A stretch of DNA of 64,000 bases from Bugula neritina (Eukaryota > Bryozoa > Gymnolaemata > Cheilostomatida > Bugulidae): assembly GCA_964035545.1 (NCBI GenBank), contig OZ037771.1:4081128-4145127 (forward strand), given 5' to 3'. Each line of letters begins with the position of its first letter. The stretch's first letter is position 1. Below are positions 14,793 to 26,856 of this stretch, one piece after another. The notes beneath the pieces are model-generated. The model did no database searches, was not told the origin of the DNA, and saw only the letters and a list, made by a program, of their open reading frames with translations. The position numbers and the translations under genes were made by a program.

Positions 14793-16286
14793 GGTTAACT
14801 GTCTGACAATCTTCTCAAGTTAAAAATATTGACCGTGAATGCCAGTTACAACATTGACTTTAAGACGGATTGCCCCAGTCACTGTACAGTGTTGCACTGG
14901 TATCCAAGCAACATACGCATGTAAATGTAGTGATATTATGCATTTCCTGTTAGTTACAGGACTCTTTTTCTTTCGCACAATATTTTTTGAAGCCTTAGCT
15001 TTTCAAATATTGCGGCTCAATAAAGCTATCTGGGCTAAAAAATCTAATAAGACTTTCAGAAACAGGCTATAGGCAGTATTTCAGCGAGTAGCTTTAAAAA
15101 ATATTACCACTAGATCTGCTTCCGTTTTCGTTTAAGAGTTTTTTTATGAAAGTCTGACAAGTTATGAGACCCACGTTTACAATTCAGCGTGGTTTTCTGA
15201 TCACTAAATCTGTTGACCATCATCGTGACCATGTATGATGTATATCATTATTATTTTACTATTCAATAATATGTCATTGAATAGTTATCCAAATCTAATG
15301 CTGTTTAATTATTAAGCTTAGCCTTAGGCTCCCTCTCATCAGTCATCAATCACTAAAACTAAAAGTAAAACTAAAAAGTAACTTATTAAATACCAATAGT
15401 AAAACTAAATGTAATAAGTAATTGTAAACACTAAATAACTATAAAAAGTACAAATACTAAATATTAATAGCTCTGCCTATGGCTATTAGTATTAGTATAA
15501 GTTTTAGTGTTACTAGTAGTAGTACTCAACTAGTAGTATTACTATTGCCATTGGTATTACTTATTAGAGTATTACTATTAGTATTAGTATTAGACTTAAG
15601 TTAGTAATTTACTCTGTCTCTTATGACTTATCTCCACTCTTAGTATAACATCAACTATACCTTATACTTACAGTTATAGATATGTATTACTATTAGTAAT
15701 ACTAATAGTTATACTAATAGTAATAGTAGTAGTAACTAATACTATTACTGTAATACTAAGACTTATAGTATAAGCCTTAGTATCACAGTAATTGTATTAT
15801 ATTTAGTTACTACTATTATTATTACTATTAAGTATTAGCATTACTTATTAATATTACAAAAATAGTCTAATAGTAATAGTAGTACTGTGAGTATGTGTAT
15901 TGCTATGCCTATTGGTATTACTTATATTATTACTATTAGTGTTACTGTTAGTTACTACAATTTTTACTAGTTATTACTCAGTCTTATCGCTGTTTAGACT
16001 TAGTTAATAATTATTAAGTTTTAAATTCATTTTGTTATTTTCATCCCGCAATATCTCAAGTATCTCCCTCTCCATAAGAAGTGATTATTTGCATGCTATG
16101 TTTGTGATGTCTAAACAATTTAAATTAAATATTTTTTGTAAGATTATTCCTTTTTCAGTATAATTAGTCTAGGTGAAGACTTGTGAATTTAATTACTTTC
16201 TTTATCAGATAGAACTACCGGCATTCATCTGCATACTATGTGTATCATCTTTCTGCAGTCTACTCAACTATCACAGGTTTGAGATA
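14793..16286. other. Divergent intergenic region EFHC2 / TM9SF2-like
   Basis: EFHC2 starts leftward and the TM9SF2-like gene starts rightward, so both promoters should lie here. 15360-15990 is a cryptically simple stretch of TAGTA/TACTA and AATACTAATAG words. I see no TATA box I would defend and no further gene. Confidence 0.5.
15360..15990. repeat. Low-complexity TAGTA/TACTA-rich tract
   Basis: Interspersed AGTAATAGT, ACTATTAGT and TAGTATTACT words on both strands give many short inverted repeats but no fixed period. Similar sequence occurs around 28400-28620 and 41940-42060. Confidence 0.6.
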
Positions 16287-19200
16287 ATGCTAAAGCCAGG
16301 CTCACTGCCTCTCAGCTGTGTACTGATATACTTGGTTATAGCTGCTCCATTGACGTTGGCTTATTACTTTTCGTCAGCGTCTCCCAATAACTACTGTGAT
16401 TTGTATCCCAATGGAACAGAAGTGCCGAACTGTCCGGTATGTTTTAGTAATTTCAATAAAATATGTTAATATGGGAATTTTTAAAGTTTAAATTTTTAAG
16501 TTGGCTCAGTTATTAGGCTAAGCATAGTATGCAATGAAAGCCAGTAATTAGTATTATAATAACTCAGGAGCTGAACGAAAACTTCTTCAGCATGAAAACA
16601 AAAATTATTATAAGCCAAAATTAATTAAGCATACAACACTCAAACAGTCTGTATGAGATAGCTTTGATGTACATTAATATTTTAATCCTGCATAAATGAG
16701 GTCTGTTAGGGGTTCTTTAATTAAAATAATCAAAATTGAAGATAAATATAATGTCGTAAGCTGGTGAAAAGATCTTATAATTGAACAAGTTAATATGGCT
16801 GTCTCTACAGTATTTTTACTTTTTTAAAGCTATGCTTTTTATCGTAATTTGTAGAATGGAGTTGCAGTATATGCTGGGAGTCTAGATTCTTCTAAATCAG
16901 TTCTTGCCTTCAATTACAACAGGTACGTACAGTACACACTCGACTAATATTCCATTTATTTTATGAAACCAAAAATTTTATTTTTTGACCCAATATTAAT
17001 CATGTTTTTTTTTAAATTTGTTGTGATTCTTTGCTAGTGATAAGAGAAACAGTAGCAATCTGTTTGGTGGACTCAGTATATGTTTTATAGCTAAAGTGGC
17101 AACTGCAACATGTGTTCTGTAGTATTTGTTAAGTGCTCTGGTGTTGCAGATTTCCATTCTGCTCTGTAGAAGATGGATCAGCTTTGACCAAATATCGAGG
17201 GTTAAGATTTTTTACAGACAAGATTGTAAAGGCACCCATTAATGTTAGTTTGATATTATTCTTAATCTTATCAAGTTAACTCTGTATTCTATTCAAGTTG
17301 ACTTTACTCCTTTAAAATATTATTTTCCATTTAATTATCATTTGCCTTGTGTGCTACTGCGTTGCAGTTGTAAGAAACACTTGTGATTCATATTTATTCC
17401 TCTCTTTATTGACAATACCCGCAAGAAAGTTAATATTGAAACTATATAAGACATATAATGACATTCAGTGATTGAGCTCTCTCACCATGGTCACAAACTC
17501 AAGCTGCTAGCATTTAGCAAGGCTCGTGACTCCTAGGTGACCCCTAGAGTCACTTGAGCTCTCTGGCTTGAGTTTACACACCTTTTGAATATACTTTAGT
17601 AAAAACAAAGTTTCCTCTATTGCCAATGTGTGGGCCATGGTACTCTGTTCTGTGCTGATGAGGGGACAAATCCTGAAACAGCTGCTGTCCACAGATGGAG
17701 TTGTTTAAATGCTCAAGTTCTTGTGATCTTTGTGTTAGCTGTTGTTTTATTATTGCCTCACTGTGTTACATTTCAGCTGGAGTATCGTAAACAAGTAGCG
17801 TGCAATGTCATATGTGAAAAGGAAATGATAATTCCAGGGTCAGATAAGTCTAAGAACACCGATAAGTCTAAGATGGCTGATATAAATACATCTCAACTTT
17901 TGATGAGAGCCATTCAGTTGAACTACCAGCAACACTGGTTAGTAGAATTATAACTCTATACTTAGTATTAGTTATACTTATTACAGTATTTATTTAGTAT
18001 GATATTTTATTAAGTTAATGCAACTACCAGCAATAATGGTTAATAGAGTTGTTAAGAAATAATATTGATATGTGAAAGCTGAAAGTAAAGTGTCATGTGT
18101 ATAAAAAAAAACTTGTGGTAGCGTATCCTAATTTTGTTAGAACATTTTGTTGAAAAGTTGGAACGTTTCATGCTAGAGTCCATCATTCATGACACCAAAG
18201 TGTGTTTTTGTAGGATTGTAGATGATATTCCAGTGCAGTTTTGCTATAAAATCCAGCCTATAATGAATGGACCAATAGTAACTCATTGTGAACGCTCGTT
18301 TCCTATTGGCTGTTATGTAGATGAAAAAGGAGAGCAAAAAGATTTCTGTAACTCAGATGTAAGCAGCTGTAAATTTTACTTTTATGTTATTAGTAAAATA
18401 TTGTATGTGATTAGAAACACGTTCATATGCAAAAAAATTTAAACATACATTTGTTTTTTTTTTAATTTTGTAATTTTTTTCAATCATTTAAGATTTTGAT
18501 TGAAGATCTTCTGCCACTTTACAGTTGTATGCATCATTAGAAAGCCTATGGTTAAACCAACACAATATACAATACACACCAGGTTAAATATGCTTTTTAA
18601 TAGACCCTTTACAGAGGTCCGTAATATCCCCTTTACAATTAAGAGTTGTGTCCTCCCAAAGTGAATAGGTTGAATCTTTGTATAAAGAGCAAGCTCATTA
18701 AAAGTTTAAAGTTCGGCTGCTACTTAACATTTTAATTATGCTATAGAATTGTTATTTAGGAGATAGATATTTTGGTATAAGCACATATATTAGCAGTTCA
18801 AAAAACTTTTTTTAAAATATTTCTTTATGGATAATTTTGACGGAAATAAACTTGAAAGCATTTTTGTGGTTTTGGCTACTGAGCAATGCTGAAGTGGCAC
18901 TCTAGCATTTCTCAGCAACCAAAACCACAAAAATGAGTTCAAGTCTATTTTGCTCCACCAATTTCATTTTGGGAGACCACAACTCTTAACTGTAAGGGGG
19001 ACAATGGGGACCTCTCAAAAAGGTCTATTACATTTATGCCCTTCTATGACATGGACTTTGGTGTTGCACAGCATTCAAATGACAGTCCTCCAACAGTATT
19101 ATAGATACGTCTCTTAGTCAGGCTTTAGTACTCAGAATATGAGGCTAATTGCACACTGTTTATATTCATCTTCTCACGGCTCTTTCTTAGAAGTTTATAT

Positions 19201-22200
19201 TAAGTTTAAATTTATGTGAAACATGACTATATCGTAATTTCAATTGGAGTTTCCTAATAAGTGACCCACCACCTCTTTATATAACTGGCTGGACTGTCTG
19301 TAACAAACAGCATATACCTTTTAGATTGGTCGTTATACAGAAGAGAAAGCTTTCTATCTATTCAATCACTTAGACATTATCATCACTTACCACCCTGCTG
19401 GTGATGAGTCCGAGTGGTTGTCTACCCTTCCTGATGGAGCTAAGGAGAGAAATCCTGGTAGAATAATAGATATCAGAGTCACTGTCAGCAGGTATATATA
19501 TTAGATATATGATATACTTGTTAAATCACCTGTTTCAAAAGTTTCTCCCATAGTAAACTAAAAACTTTTTGATGATAAAAAAAACTTAATTCATAGAAAT
19601 TTGTGAAACACTGGATTTTCTGTGCAAATATATCAATTGAAAAATTGTTTTACCCAGTGTCAACCAGATTATAAATAAAGATCATCCAACATGTGAGATC
19701 ATCCATAATGCCCCTCCTCAGTTCTTCAAGTTGGAAGAAGAATCCAAAGCTAAGACTGTTGCTTACTCTTACTCAACCAACTGGGTGAGTCTTTAATTTC
19801 ATTCAGCTGTTATCAAGTTGCAATTTTACTCATATTTAATAAATCACCTAGTATTTCATCATTTTTATTAATTTAATGCTCATAAAATATGAAAGTTTTA
19901 AGCGTAAAAATTTCAATTCTTCTGTGGTTAAAATTTTTTTAATTTTTTCAAATAAGTTGAATATTTTTCACTGTTCTCAGCTCTGGTTTGCAGGTAAGAT
20001 CCGACGTGCACTGGTCATACAGATGGAATCAAATACTGCAACCTTTCTCTGATGCTAACGTGCTGAGGTTTACTCTGATTAATAACTTAGTGGTTCTAGC
20101 ATTCTGCACTTTGGCGTCTATTGTCGTTGTAAAGAGAATCAACTGTGCCACAAAATGCACTCTGGACAGTCAAGTGAAGGTGGGATAACTCTTAAATATT
20201 GTAAATATCTTTTGTATACACTTGAAGCTAGCTGGAATTCTATCACCAGTTTTTCTGTTTTTGTCAAAGAATTTTTGTTTTGTGTCAATAAATGGCAAAA
20301 CTCAGTTTCAGTTATTTTTGTAATGACTTTATTGAAAATCTTTTTAAAATTTTGATATTTTTTTAAAATTGATAAAGGATTTTCGAAAAAGAATTTCATC
20401 TGACAATTTGACATGAATTTGTAACATCTTGAGTTACTTTTGTTGCCAAAACCTGAAAAGATTAATAGACAGTTCTGTCCCTTCAATTTATTGAAGTAGT
20501 ATAATATAACAATATGCTCCATAATCACCTGACGCTCATATTGATGTGTTTAGAAAGAGTTTGCTTGGCGGAAGAAGTGTGAATGGACGTTGATTCATGG
20601 AAATTTGTTTAAATCTCCTCGCAGGAAGATGCTTGTGTCGCTGTGTGTGGGTCAGGGGTCACAGTTCACATGCGCTGCCGTGCTGACTCTTTGTAAGTCT
20701 GATTGGTCACGTTATGCAGGTTATACATGTGTTTTTACTTTGCCAAGTATCAGAGTTGTCAGTAATTCTGTTGGCAAACACTGATCTCTATCTATATTAT
20801 ACTCACTTCAGAGTATAATATAGCTAGAGATCAGGGTCTTGCTATATTATACATAAGGATGTTAATAAGGTTAATAATAATTAATAATGCTATGTTCATA
20901 TTTGCAATTACCATTAAAAATTCAGCGCTATTATAATACTAAAGTTATAGAAAGGTATACTGTAACATATAGGTAAATAGGAACATATGCTGCTAATAGT
21001 GCAACCTGCTAAATTGTTCCTGTCTTAGACTTTAAAAATGATATGCAAGGTAGGTTTATTAAAAATATCGTTCATTTGGATCCAATTGAGTTGTAGTTTT
21101 TAAATTGATTAAAATTTCAATTTAATGATCTTATTTTGAAGAATAATACTGACTCAGTCTCCCGGTATTTTTACACTAAAAACATATGCTGTATCATGTG
21201 TTTTATGTTCTGTGTATAATATCAATGTGTAGGTGTAGCGAGTTTTGGAGTTCTCTCCCCCGCCAACCCTGGAGCACTTGTATTGTGTTCTGTCATATGT
21301 TACGTGCTGTCGGGATTCATTGCTGGTATTTTATCTACTAAAGTTTACAAGGCATTCGGAGGAATATTCTGGAAAACTAACGCCGCTCTGACATCTTTGT
21401 TAGTTCCGGGGTGAGTTGGTCGACCAATTAGAGTTATGTTAGCATTCACTTCTAGCTTAAAATTAGACAAAGAGATGATATGACCATAAACCACCATAAT
21501 TGATGTTTTTTGTTATTATTTGTTATTATCCAGTCATTCTTGAAAAGTTTATGCAAAGGTAAACAATTTATAAACACTAAACACCTTACCTAAATGCACT
21601 GTTTATATGCGTTTTCCTAATTCGTCAACTTTTTGTTCAAATTTTTTCAATAATGCATTTTATTTACTTTATGTAGGATATATTATGGATGGTATGTAGC
21701 GATGAACCTTATTATTCAGCTACACGGGGGAGACAATTCAACTCCTTTCAGTACTCTGGCTGTCATGCTTGGCCTATGGCTCTGTGTCTCCGTCCCCCTA
21801 ACATTTGCTGGAGCCTATGTCGTCGCTCGGCAACCTGTAAGTTCTCTAGTATTTTGACACTCCACTACACTATGTCTTAATCACACAAATAAAGTCAAGA
21901 TGCGCCATTTATTATTTCTAGTTCACATCGATTACTTCTCGGTGAAATAAAAATGTACAATTTTCATTCATAGCTAAAATTGCCCGGTCAATTCTTTTAA
22001 TATTTTGTACAGTTTTACTCATTAACAGAACTCACCTTGCTTTCTTATGCTTCCCAGTCTCATAGTACTCCAATAATGTTCTTTGAGGCATTCCCAAACA
22101 GGTGGTGACAGGTGCTTGCTTACATTAGCTGTTGGTATATCTACAGAGCCACTACTGGCCGTAAATTTGAGTGTCCAGGCTTAATGCTTTTTTCATTACG

Positions 22201-23921
22201 CCCGGACACCCAAATTATTAAAAAATTAGGAAATCAAGAAAAATTACAAAACAACTTTTCTTGTTCAGTTGTATCTGTTGATATTCTATCATTTTAATGC
22301 AAGAGACCATATACATTAGCTGCTAAACTGTGAAAAATAGCTAAAAGCTAAAGATATTTAGTGTGTATTAAATGAAGTAAAATGACTCATATGTTGTAGA
22401 ATGTGTCACCTTATAAACAAGCTAAAGACAGCCTTGCAGACTCTCAGCCACCTGTTCCTAAGCGTCAGGCTAAAGTCAAGCAACTAATTATGGCACTGGC
22501 AGGAGGTGTCCTTCCTTTAGGTGCAATATTCCTTCACATCTACTTTATCCTCAACAACCTGTGGTAGGTGTCAGTTATTGCGTAGTCTGTTGTCATGTCA
22601 TCTGAGCTGAGAGGGTTGTGAAAATAGTATGAAAACTTCCACATAGGAGCAGACACTAAAAAGATGTTGCAGTCACAAAACTGATTGTTTTATAAAGAAA
22701 ACCTTCTTAGTTGATAAATGTAAAATGTAAATGACTACGACTCTGTATTTAAGTTTCTTTCTGAGCGATTTTAAGGCTGTGTGTTGGATGCAAAGTTTGC
22801 AGTTTTCTTGTGTATTTCTGGGTCATTATAATTGAATGAAAAACGAAGTTTTTATCTCTTCTATAGACACTAAAGTTTTCATGTAGTATTGTTTTACCAG
22901 CGGGAATGATATGAAACCATAATTTTAACCATCTAGCTGTCGAACCATTTGCTGCCATTCAACTTTTACCTTACATTAATGCTCCTTCTACTCCTCATTC
23001 TTTCTTTCCAGCCTTTTATTACATTATTTGTATTATTTATCTATTATTTTATGTGTCCTGCAGGTTTAACCAGGTATACGACGCGTTTGGTCTGCTCCTT
23101 GTTATGGTTCTGATATGTATTGTTCTCGCAATGGAGGAAGCTATTCTATTTGGTCAATTTCAGCTGCGTTTTGGAGTAAGTTGCCTTCTGCAATCTAAAT
23201 GTTTCCTGCATAGCTGTAAACAACACAGTTGTGTGTATCCCTTGTATTCTCGTAAAATATTAGTTCGTGCTGATGTTTGTAGAGAGCTCATTGGTTGATT
23301 ATCTGATGTTTGTAGATAACTAATTGGCATACAAGAGTTTTGGGTACAGGAGGTTTGGCTGCTCTCTATCTCTTTATTTATATCATCCATTTTTTCGTAA
23401 AGAACGTCTCTTTGGTCGACTCCGTATCTAAATTTATCATCTCATCATATACTCTGATGGCCACATTTGCCTACTTCTTAGCAATGGGTGAGTAGCTCTT
23501 ATTATCGTTGGCTCTATGCGGATCGTACCTTAGCATTGTTGATTTATCATAAGTATGATAGTATTTCTCTATAAAGTGTCAAGAATTGTGATAAATTTAG
23601 TTGACCACAACACTCCAAGTGTACTAAATAATTTGTTATGTCTGTACTTGGTATTATTATTAGCTTTTTGAAACCATCTTTAGTCTTGTTCATTTGTCAT
23701 AAGTGTGATATTATTTATACATATTTCACTATAGTTTTCAGAATTATAATAAACTTTAAGTGTACTACGTTGTCCGTTACACTTATACTTGGTATGTTGT
23801 AGCATGCTGGAGTTTTCTCGCCACTTGGCTGTTTTTTAAAAGGATGCATGCTGTCGTCAGCAAAGATTTTATTCACCAACCCTTATCTCTGGAGCAGACA
23901 GAAGTTGAAGGTCAAATATAA
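16287..23921 (+). CDS. Diverged TM9SF2-like nonaspanin paralogue (713 aa)
   Basis: Fifteen exons: 16287-16436, 16855-16922, 17150-17243, 17777-17937, 18214-18358, 19325-19491, 19658-19784, 19994-20179, 20554-20692, 21233-21410, 21677-21836, 22400-22563, 23064-23175, 23316-23487, 23803-23921. All phases agree. The layout is that of TM9SF proteins: signal peptide, lumenal domain (exons 1-7), then nine membrane segments. Exon 10 has SFGVLSPANPG, equivalent to the family's GFLSPANRG. Thirteen intron positions match TM9SF2 at 27894-37759; one extra intron (23176-23315) splits the equivalent of TM9SF2 exon 13. Departures from the family: no FYLPG after the signal peptide, no [10 protein letters not shown] in exon 3, and a C-terminus ending EVEGQI instead of KVD. 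TM9SF proteins are Golgi/endosomal membrane proteins whose terminal KxD/E binds COPI; loss suggests different sorting (inference). Intron 3 carries a hammerhead ribozyme, intron 5 a foldback element. Confidence 0.88.
17649..17695 (+). ncRNA. Type I hammerhead ribozyme in TM9SF2-like intron 3
   Basis: Core CTGATGA at 17655-17661 and GAAA at 17675-17678. Stem I: 17649-17654 pairs with 17690-17695 (6 bp). Stem II: 17662-17665 with 17671-17674 (two G-C and two G-U pairs, loop ACAAA). Stem III: 17678-17681 with 17685-17688 (4 bp, loop CTG). The NUH site is GTC at 17687-17689, so cleavage would fall between 17689 and 17690. It lies in sense orientation in the intron 17244-17776. The closing G-U pair of stem II is suboptimal, since G-C is usual. 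I see nothing similar in intron 3 of the TM9SF2 paralogue. Confidence 0.72.
18598..19030. mobile_element. Foldback / MITE-like element in TM9SF2-like intron 5
   Basis: Ends are inverted: TAATAGACC at the left and GGTCTATTA at the right, with about 70-bp outer arms (18598-18670 and 18963-19030). A second inner inverted pair, about 55 bp each around TTTGTGGTTTTGG, is centred near 18893. TA at both ends could be a mariner-type target duplication. The homologous intron of TM9SF2 (31420-31860) matches on both sides but lacks it, which gives an empty-site comparison. Confidence 0.75.
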
Positions 23922-24674
23922 TCAAAGTCAGATGTTATTTGTTAATGCATACATGTTTATTTTTTAATATAATATTTAATTTGTTACAGCATTATATGAT
24001 TTTATATGATTCAGGTATACATTTATTTTTACATGATGCAGGTATATAATATCTGTATGCATCTTCCAATTTGTGCTTAGATTGTCTCTACTATTTACTG
24101 TTTATATTACTATTTTAGTTGTAAATTTTATCTACACTTCAAGTTAAAAAATGTGATATGGGAATTGCAGGTCTAACATAGAAATGTAGCATAGTGTAAA
24201 TAATGTTGCTACAACTGTCAAACTATACTGGAGAATATTATTGTTTGCTATACTCATTTATTTATTTTCATAACTAATACAATTTTTATTACATCATCAT
24301 CATAGGGTTTCCTTGCATGATAAATTTGTTGCATTTTTCATTTATGAGATCATTTCTTGTAATATTATTACATGTTCTGGTCAAAACAGGAAATAAGTGA
24401 TGTAATAGTTTTAGCTATTTATTAGTTTAAATAATTATAATTGATATTATTTGACCAAAATTCAACAAATGATAAACAATTGACTAGTTTGTGTAACAGC
24501 TTATGTTTGCTGCTTTAATATTAGCTTTTCAACAAATCATAAAACAATAGAACATAAAGTTTACTATATAACTGATACTACATATAACTTTGGAATACAT
24601 TATCGTCATGAGCAATTAATCCAGATTCTGGGCAGAGCTTTTAGAAAACTGATCGGTCAAAGTTCAGATACGCT
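23922..24674. other. Intergenic region, convergent 3' ends
   Basis: AT-rich sequence between the TM9SF2-like stop and the stop of the minus-strand secreted-protein gene. I see no gene, repeat family or clear poly(A) signal. Confidence 0.4.
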
Positions 24675-26856
24675 TCAAAAAAGCTGCCAGTAATACATAA
24701 ACCGCATCCATCTGCAAGACCACCAGATGATGGGCTTAGTTATATTAAAGAACTTGTACAGAGTGCGTCTGAAGAAGCCAGCTGATTTTGGTTTTACACA
24801 ATCGCCAGAATCACCAACACATACTTCAGTATCAGACTTTTCTATATCGGAGATAAATGGAGATATCGGCATAGCCGAGCCGACAGACTCCAATTCACTG
24901 CTGTCTCCTCCAGCCATCCCCGGATGCCAAGTCCGCATTCGTCTGGGAGTTGGAGGTCTGTTCTGGCACCTAATAGCACAATAAAACACACAATATAATC
25001 TAATTTCAATTCATATAGTTGGCATGACCTGAGTGTTGAGCTCAAATTTTCAATTGTTGACTTTGAGTTTTTGCTCAATATACAGTTTGCAAGTTTGCTG
25101 ATAGGTAGATATCAGTTAAAAGTGTGCTGATTAGCAGATGCGGACTCTTGTGCCCGATGCGTTTTTCACTTGTCGTGACGCTCAGGCACTCGCCCCAGTG
25201 CCCTCACTGCAAGCGCTATATATAGTTGCTTCTGGCAGATCTTTTTGTTATAACTCGCAGACATTTTACAAACAATGATGGGGTAAGGAAAGATTACATA
25301 GTTTTAGACTCTAGAGTAACAGATATTACAGCTTTACTATTCACCTATTATTTCTCCTTCGGAGAGTCACCGGGGTTGATGTGGGGGGAATCGGAGTTTC
25401 AGTTACCAGCGGAGAGGCTGGTGCTGGCTGAGTAACGTTTCTACTACTCTTTACTTTACTCCTCTTATCTTTCTTCGCGTACACAGGAGGTGGCACAAGC
25501 GTATAGTTCACAGGCCTCGAGTCATTGATTTGTTTCATATTTTGTTTGAGCAATCGTGGGTCTAGCGTTTTCTTACATCTTGAAGGTGCAGGTTGTTTTG
25601 GCAACTTCCTAAAAGAGGTATTTAGATATACGTATACCTATCAATAAACATTCAAACACTCTGCTACAAAGAATACTACTCAGGCTAGTTGAAGGACAAA
25701 ATGAATATATTGTTGGTTATAGCAAATTAATTGACTATTCATTAAAACAACTATGCCCCACAGTGAGTCGAACCTGAGACTTGCTAACCATTACACCACA
25801 GGGGCTACTGGATAATCTCATTTCTATAGTAGCCACCATTTCTAGGCAGTTCATTGGTAACCAGTTGAACATTAATTAGTTGCAAAGGAAAATTGGACTG
25901 TTTTTCTGCACTGAACAATTATCTTATATACATTTACTGTATACTTATGTTTGACTTACTTTCTACTTTTCTTCTTTCGGATGGTCATCATTGCGGATGT
26001 GGAAGGAATTGGAGTTTCGGTGGCTAACAGAATAACAGAAGATGAGTCATCGCTACGTCCACCATCCTCACTGCTGACTCTGTTATCACCATCGATATCT
26101 GATACGCAAGCTGACATGGGCATGGATTTGACGCTTTCGGGATCACTGACCTCTTCCTCATCCTCCATTCCTGGATGCCAAGTCCTGAGCCGTCTTGTTG
26201 GGAGAGCCTGTTGTTGAGGGCTGCAAAGATGAAAGCAAAATATAGGAAAATATATAAAAAAAAAATTTTTGCAGTCTCATCGTTTTCTTGTTAACTTTCA
26301 TAGTTGTTGAATAAAGTGTAACAGATATTTGATGATATCAGTGTGGTAAATTAACTCTTCTAGCATTCGTAAAACTACAATCACTGCTTTGAGTCATGAT
26401 ATGTAACAGTTTTTTAAATTTTTAAAACAAAAAAAAAATTAAAATAGATTCAAACATTCGGCTTAATAATTTATACTATATATATGTGCTTTGGTATTAC
26501 AATATTGCTAGTATAGACTCACGTGCTATTCCCCATACCATAGGCGGATAGACCGAGCATGAGCACGGAGGACAGTATTGGACCAATTCCAAGCTGAAAT
26601 CAAAATGCTATCCTTAGTTAAGACAAATAAATTTTACTTAGTACACTGCATGGTTATATACAACTTACATTTATGCAGCGCTATTAATGGTGAGCTCTAT
26701 TTAAAACTGATGCATATGCATATGATAAATTTGTAGCTCTACAAAAGAGTTACAGCTGAAGCAGATATAAAAATTAGATGCAATGTTGTATAAATACAAC
26801 GAGAGAATTAAATATAGGCCAAAGCAAGATAATAGATTAAATCAACTTACCTGCAT
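24675..26856 (-). CDS. Unrecognised secreted/membrane protein with duplicated motifs (298 aa)
   Basis: Five exons in gene order: 26851-26856 (ATG CAG only), 26523-26593, 25960-26220, 25345-25608, 24675-24969. Splice sites and phases agree throughout. The first 26 residues (MQLGIGPILSSVLMLGLSAYG...) look like a signal peptide. Exon 3 and exon 5 share RRxRTWHPGM followed by ESV, MPxS and SDI. Exon 3 and exon 4 both end in TETPIPxTS followed by a basic RKKK/RRRN run. The protein is Ser/Pro/acidic and probably disordered, with basic patches. It ends in an aromatic, basic, hydrophobic segment (FFRRTLYKFF to MRFMYYWQLF) that could contact membrane. I recognise no family. It lies between the two TM9SF genes on the opposite strand and may share a divergent promoter with TM9SF2. 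A taxon-restricted gene is likely. Confidence 0.7.
25755..25806 (-). repeat. Truncated tRNA-like sequence (secreted-protein gene, intron 3)
   Basis: The minus strand reads GCCCCTG, A box TGGTGTAATGG, B box GGTTCGACTCA, then GGGGCA. The acceptor ends pair over five bases, but the A-to-B spacing is only about 13 nt, so the anticodon arm is missing. It is a tRNA pseudogene or SINE head related in its A-box region to 13757-13828. Confidence 0.5.

Noticed and set aside
15360-15990. Possible CRISPR-like or regular tandem array
   Set aside because: Words recur but with no fixed period and no spacers; simple low-complexity DNA in a eukaryotic genome.
24727-24984. Plus-strand ORF overlapping the last exon of the secreted-protein gene
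   Set aside because: The minus-strand frame has splice sites, phase agreement and repeated motifs; the plus frame is its shadow.
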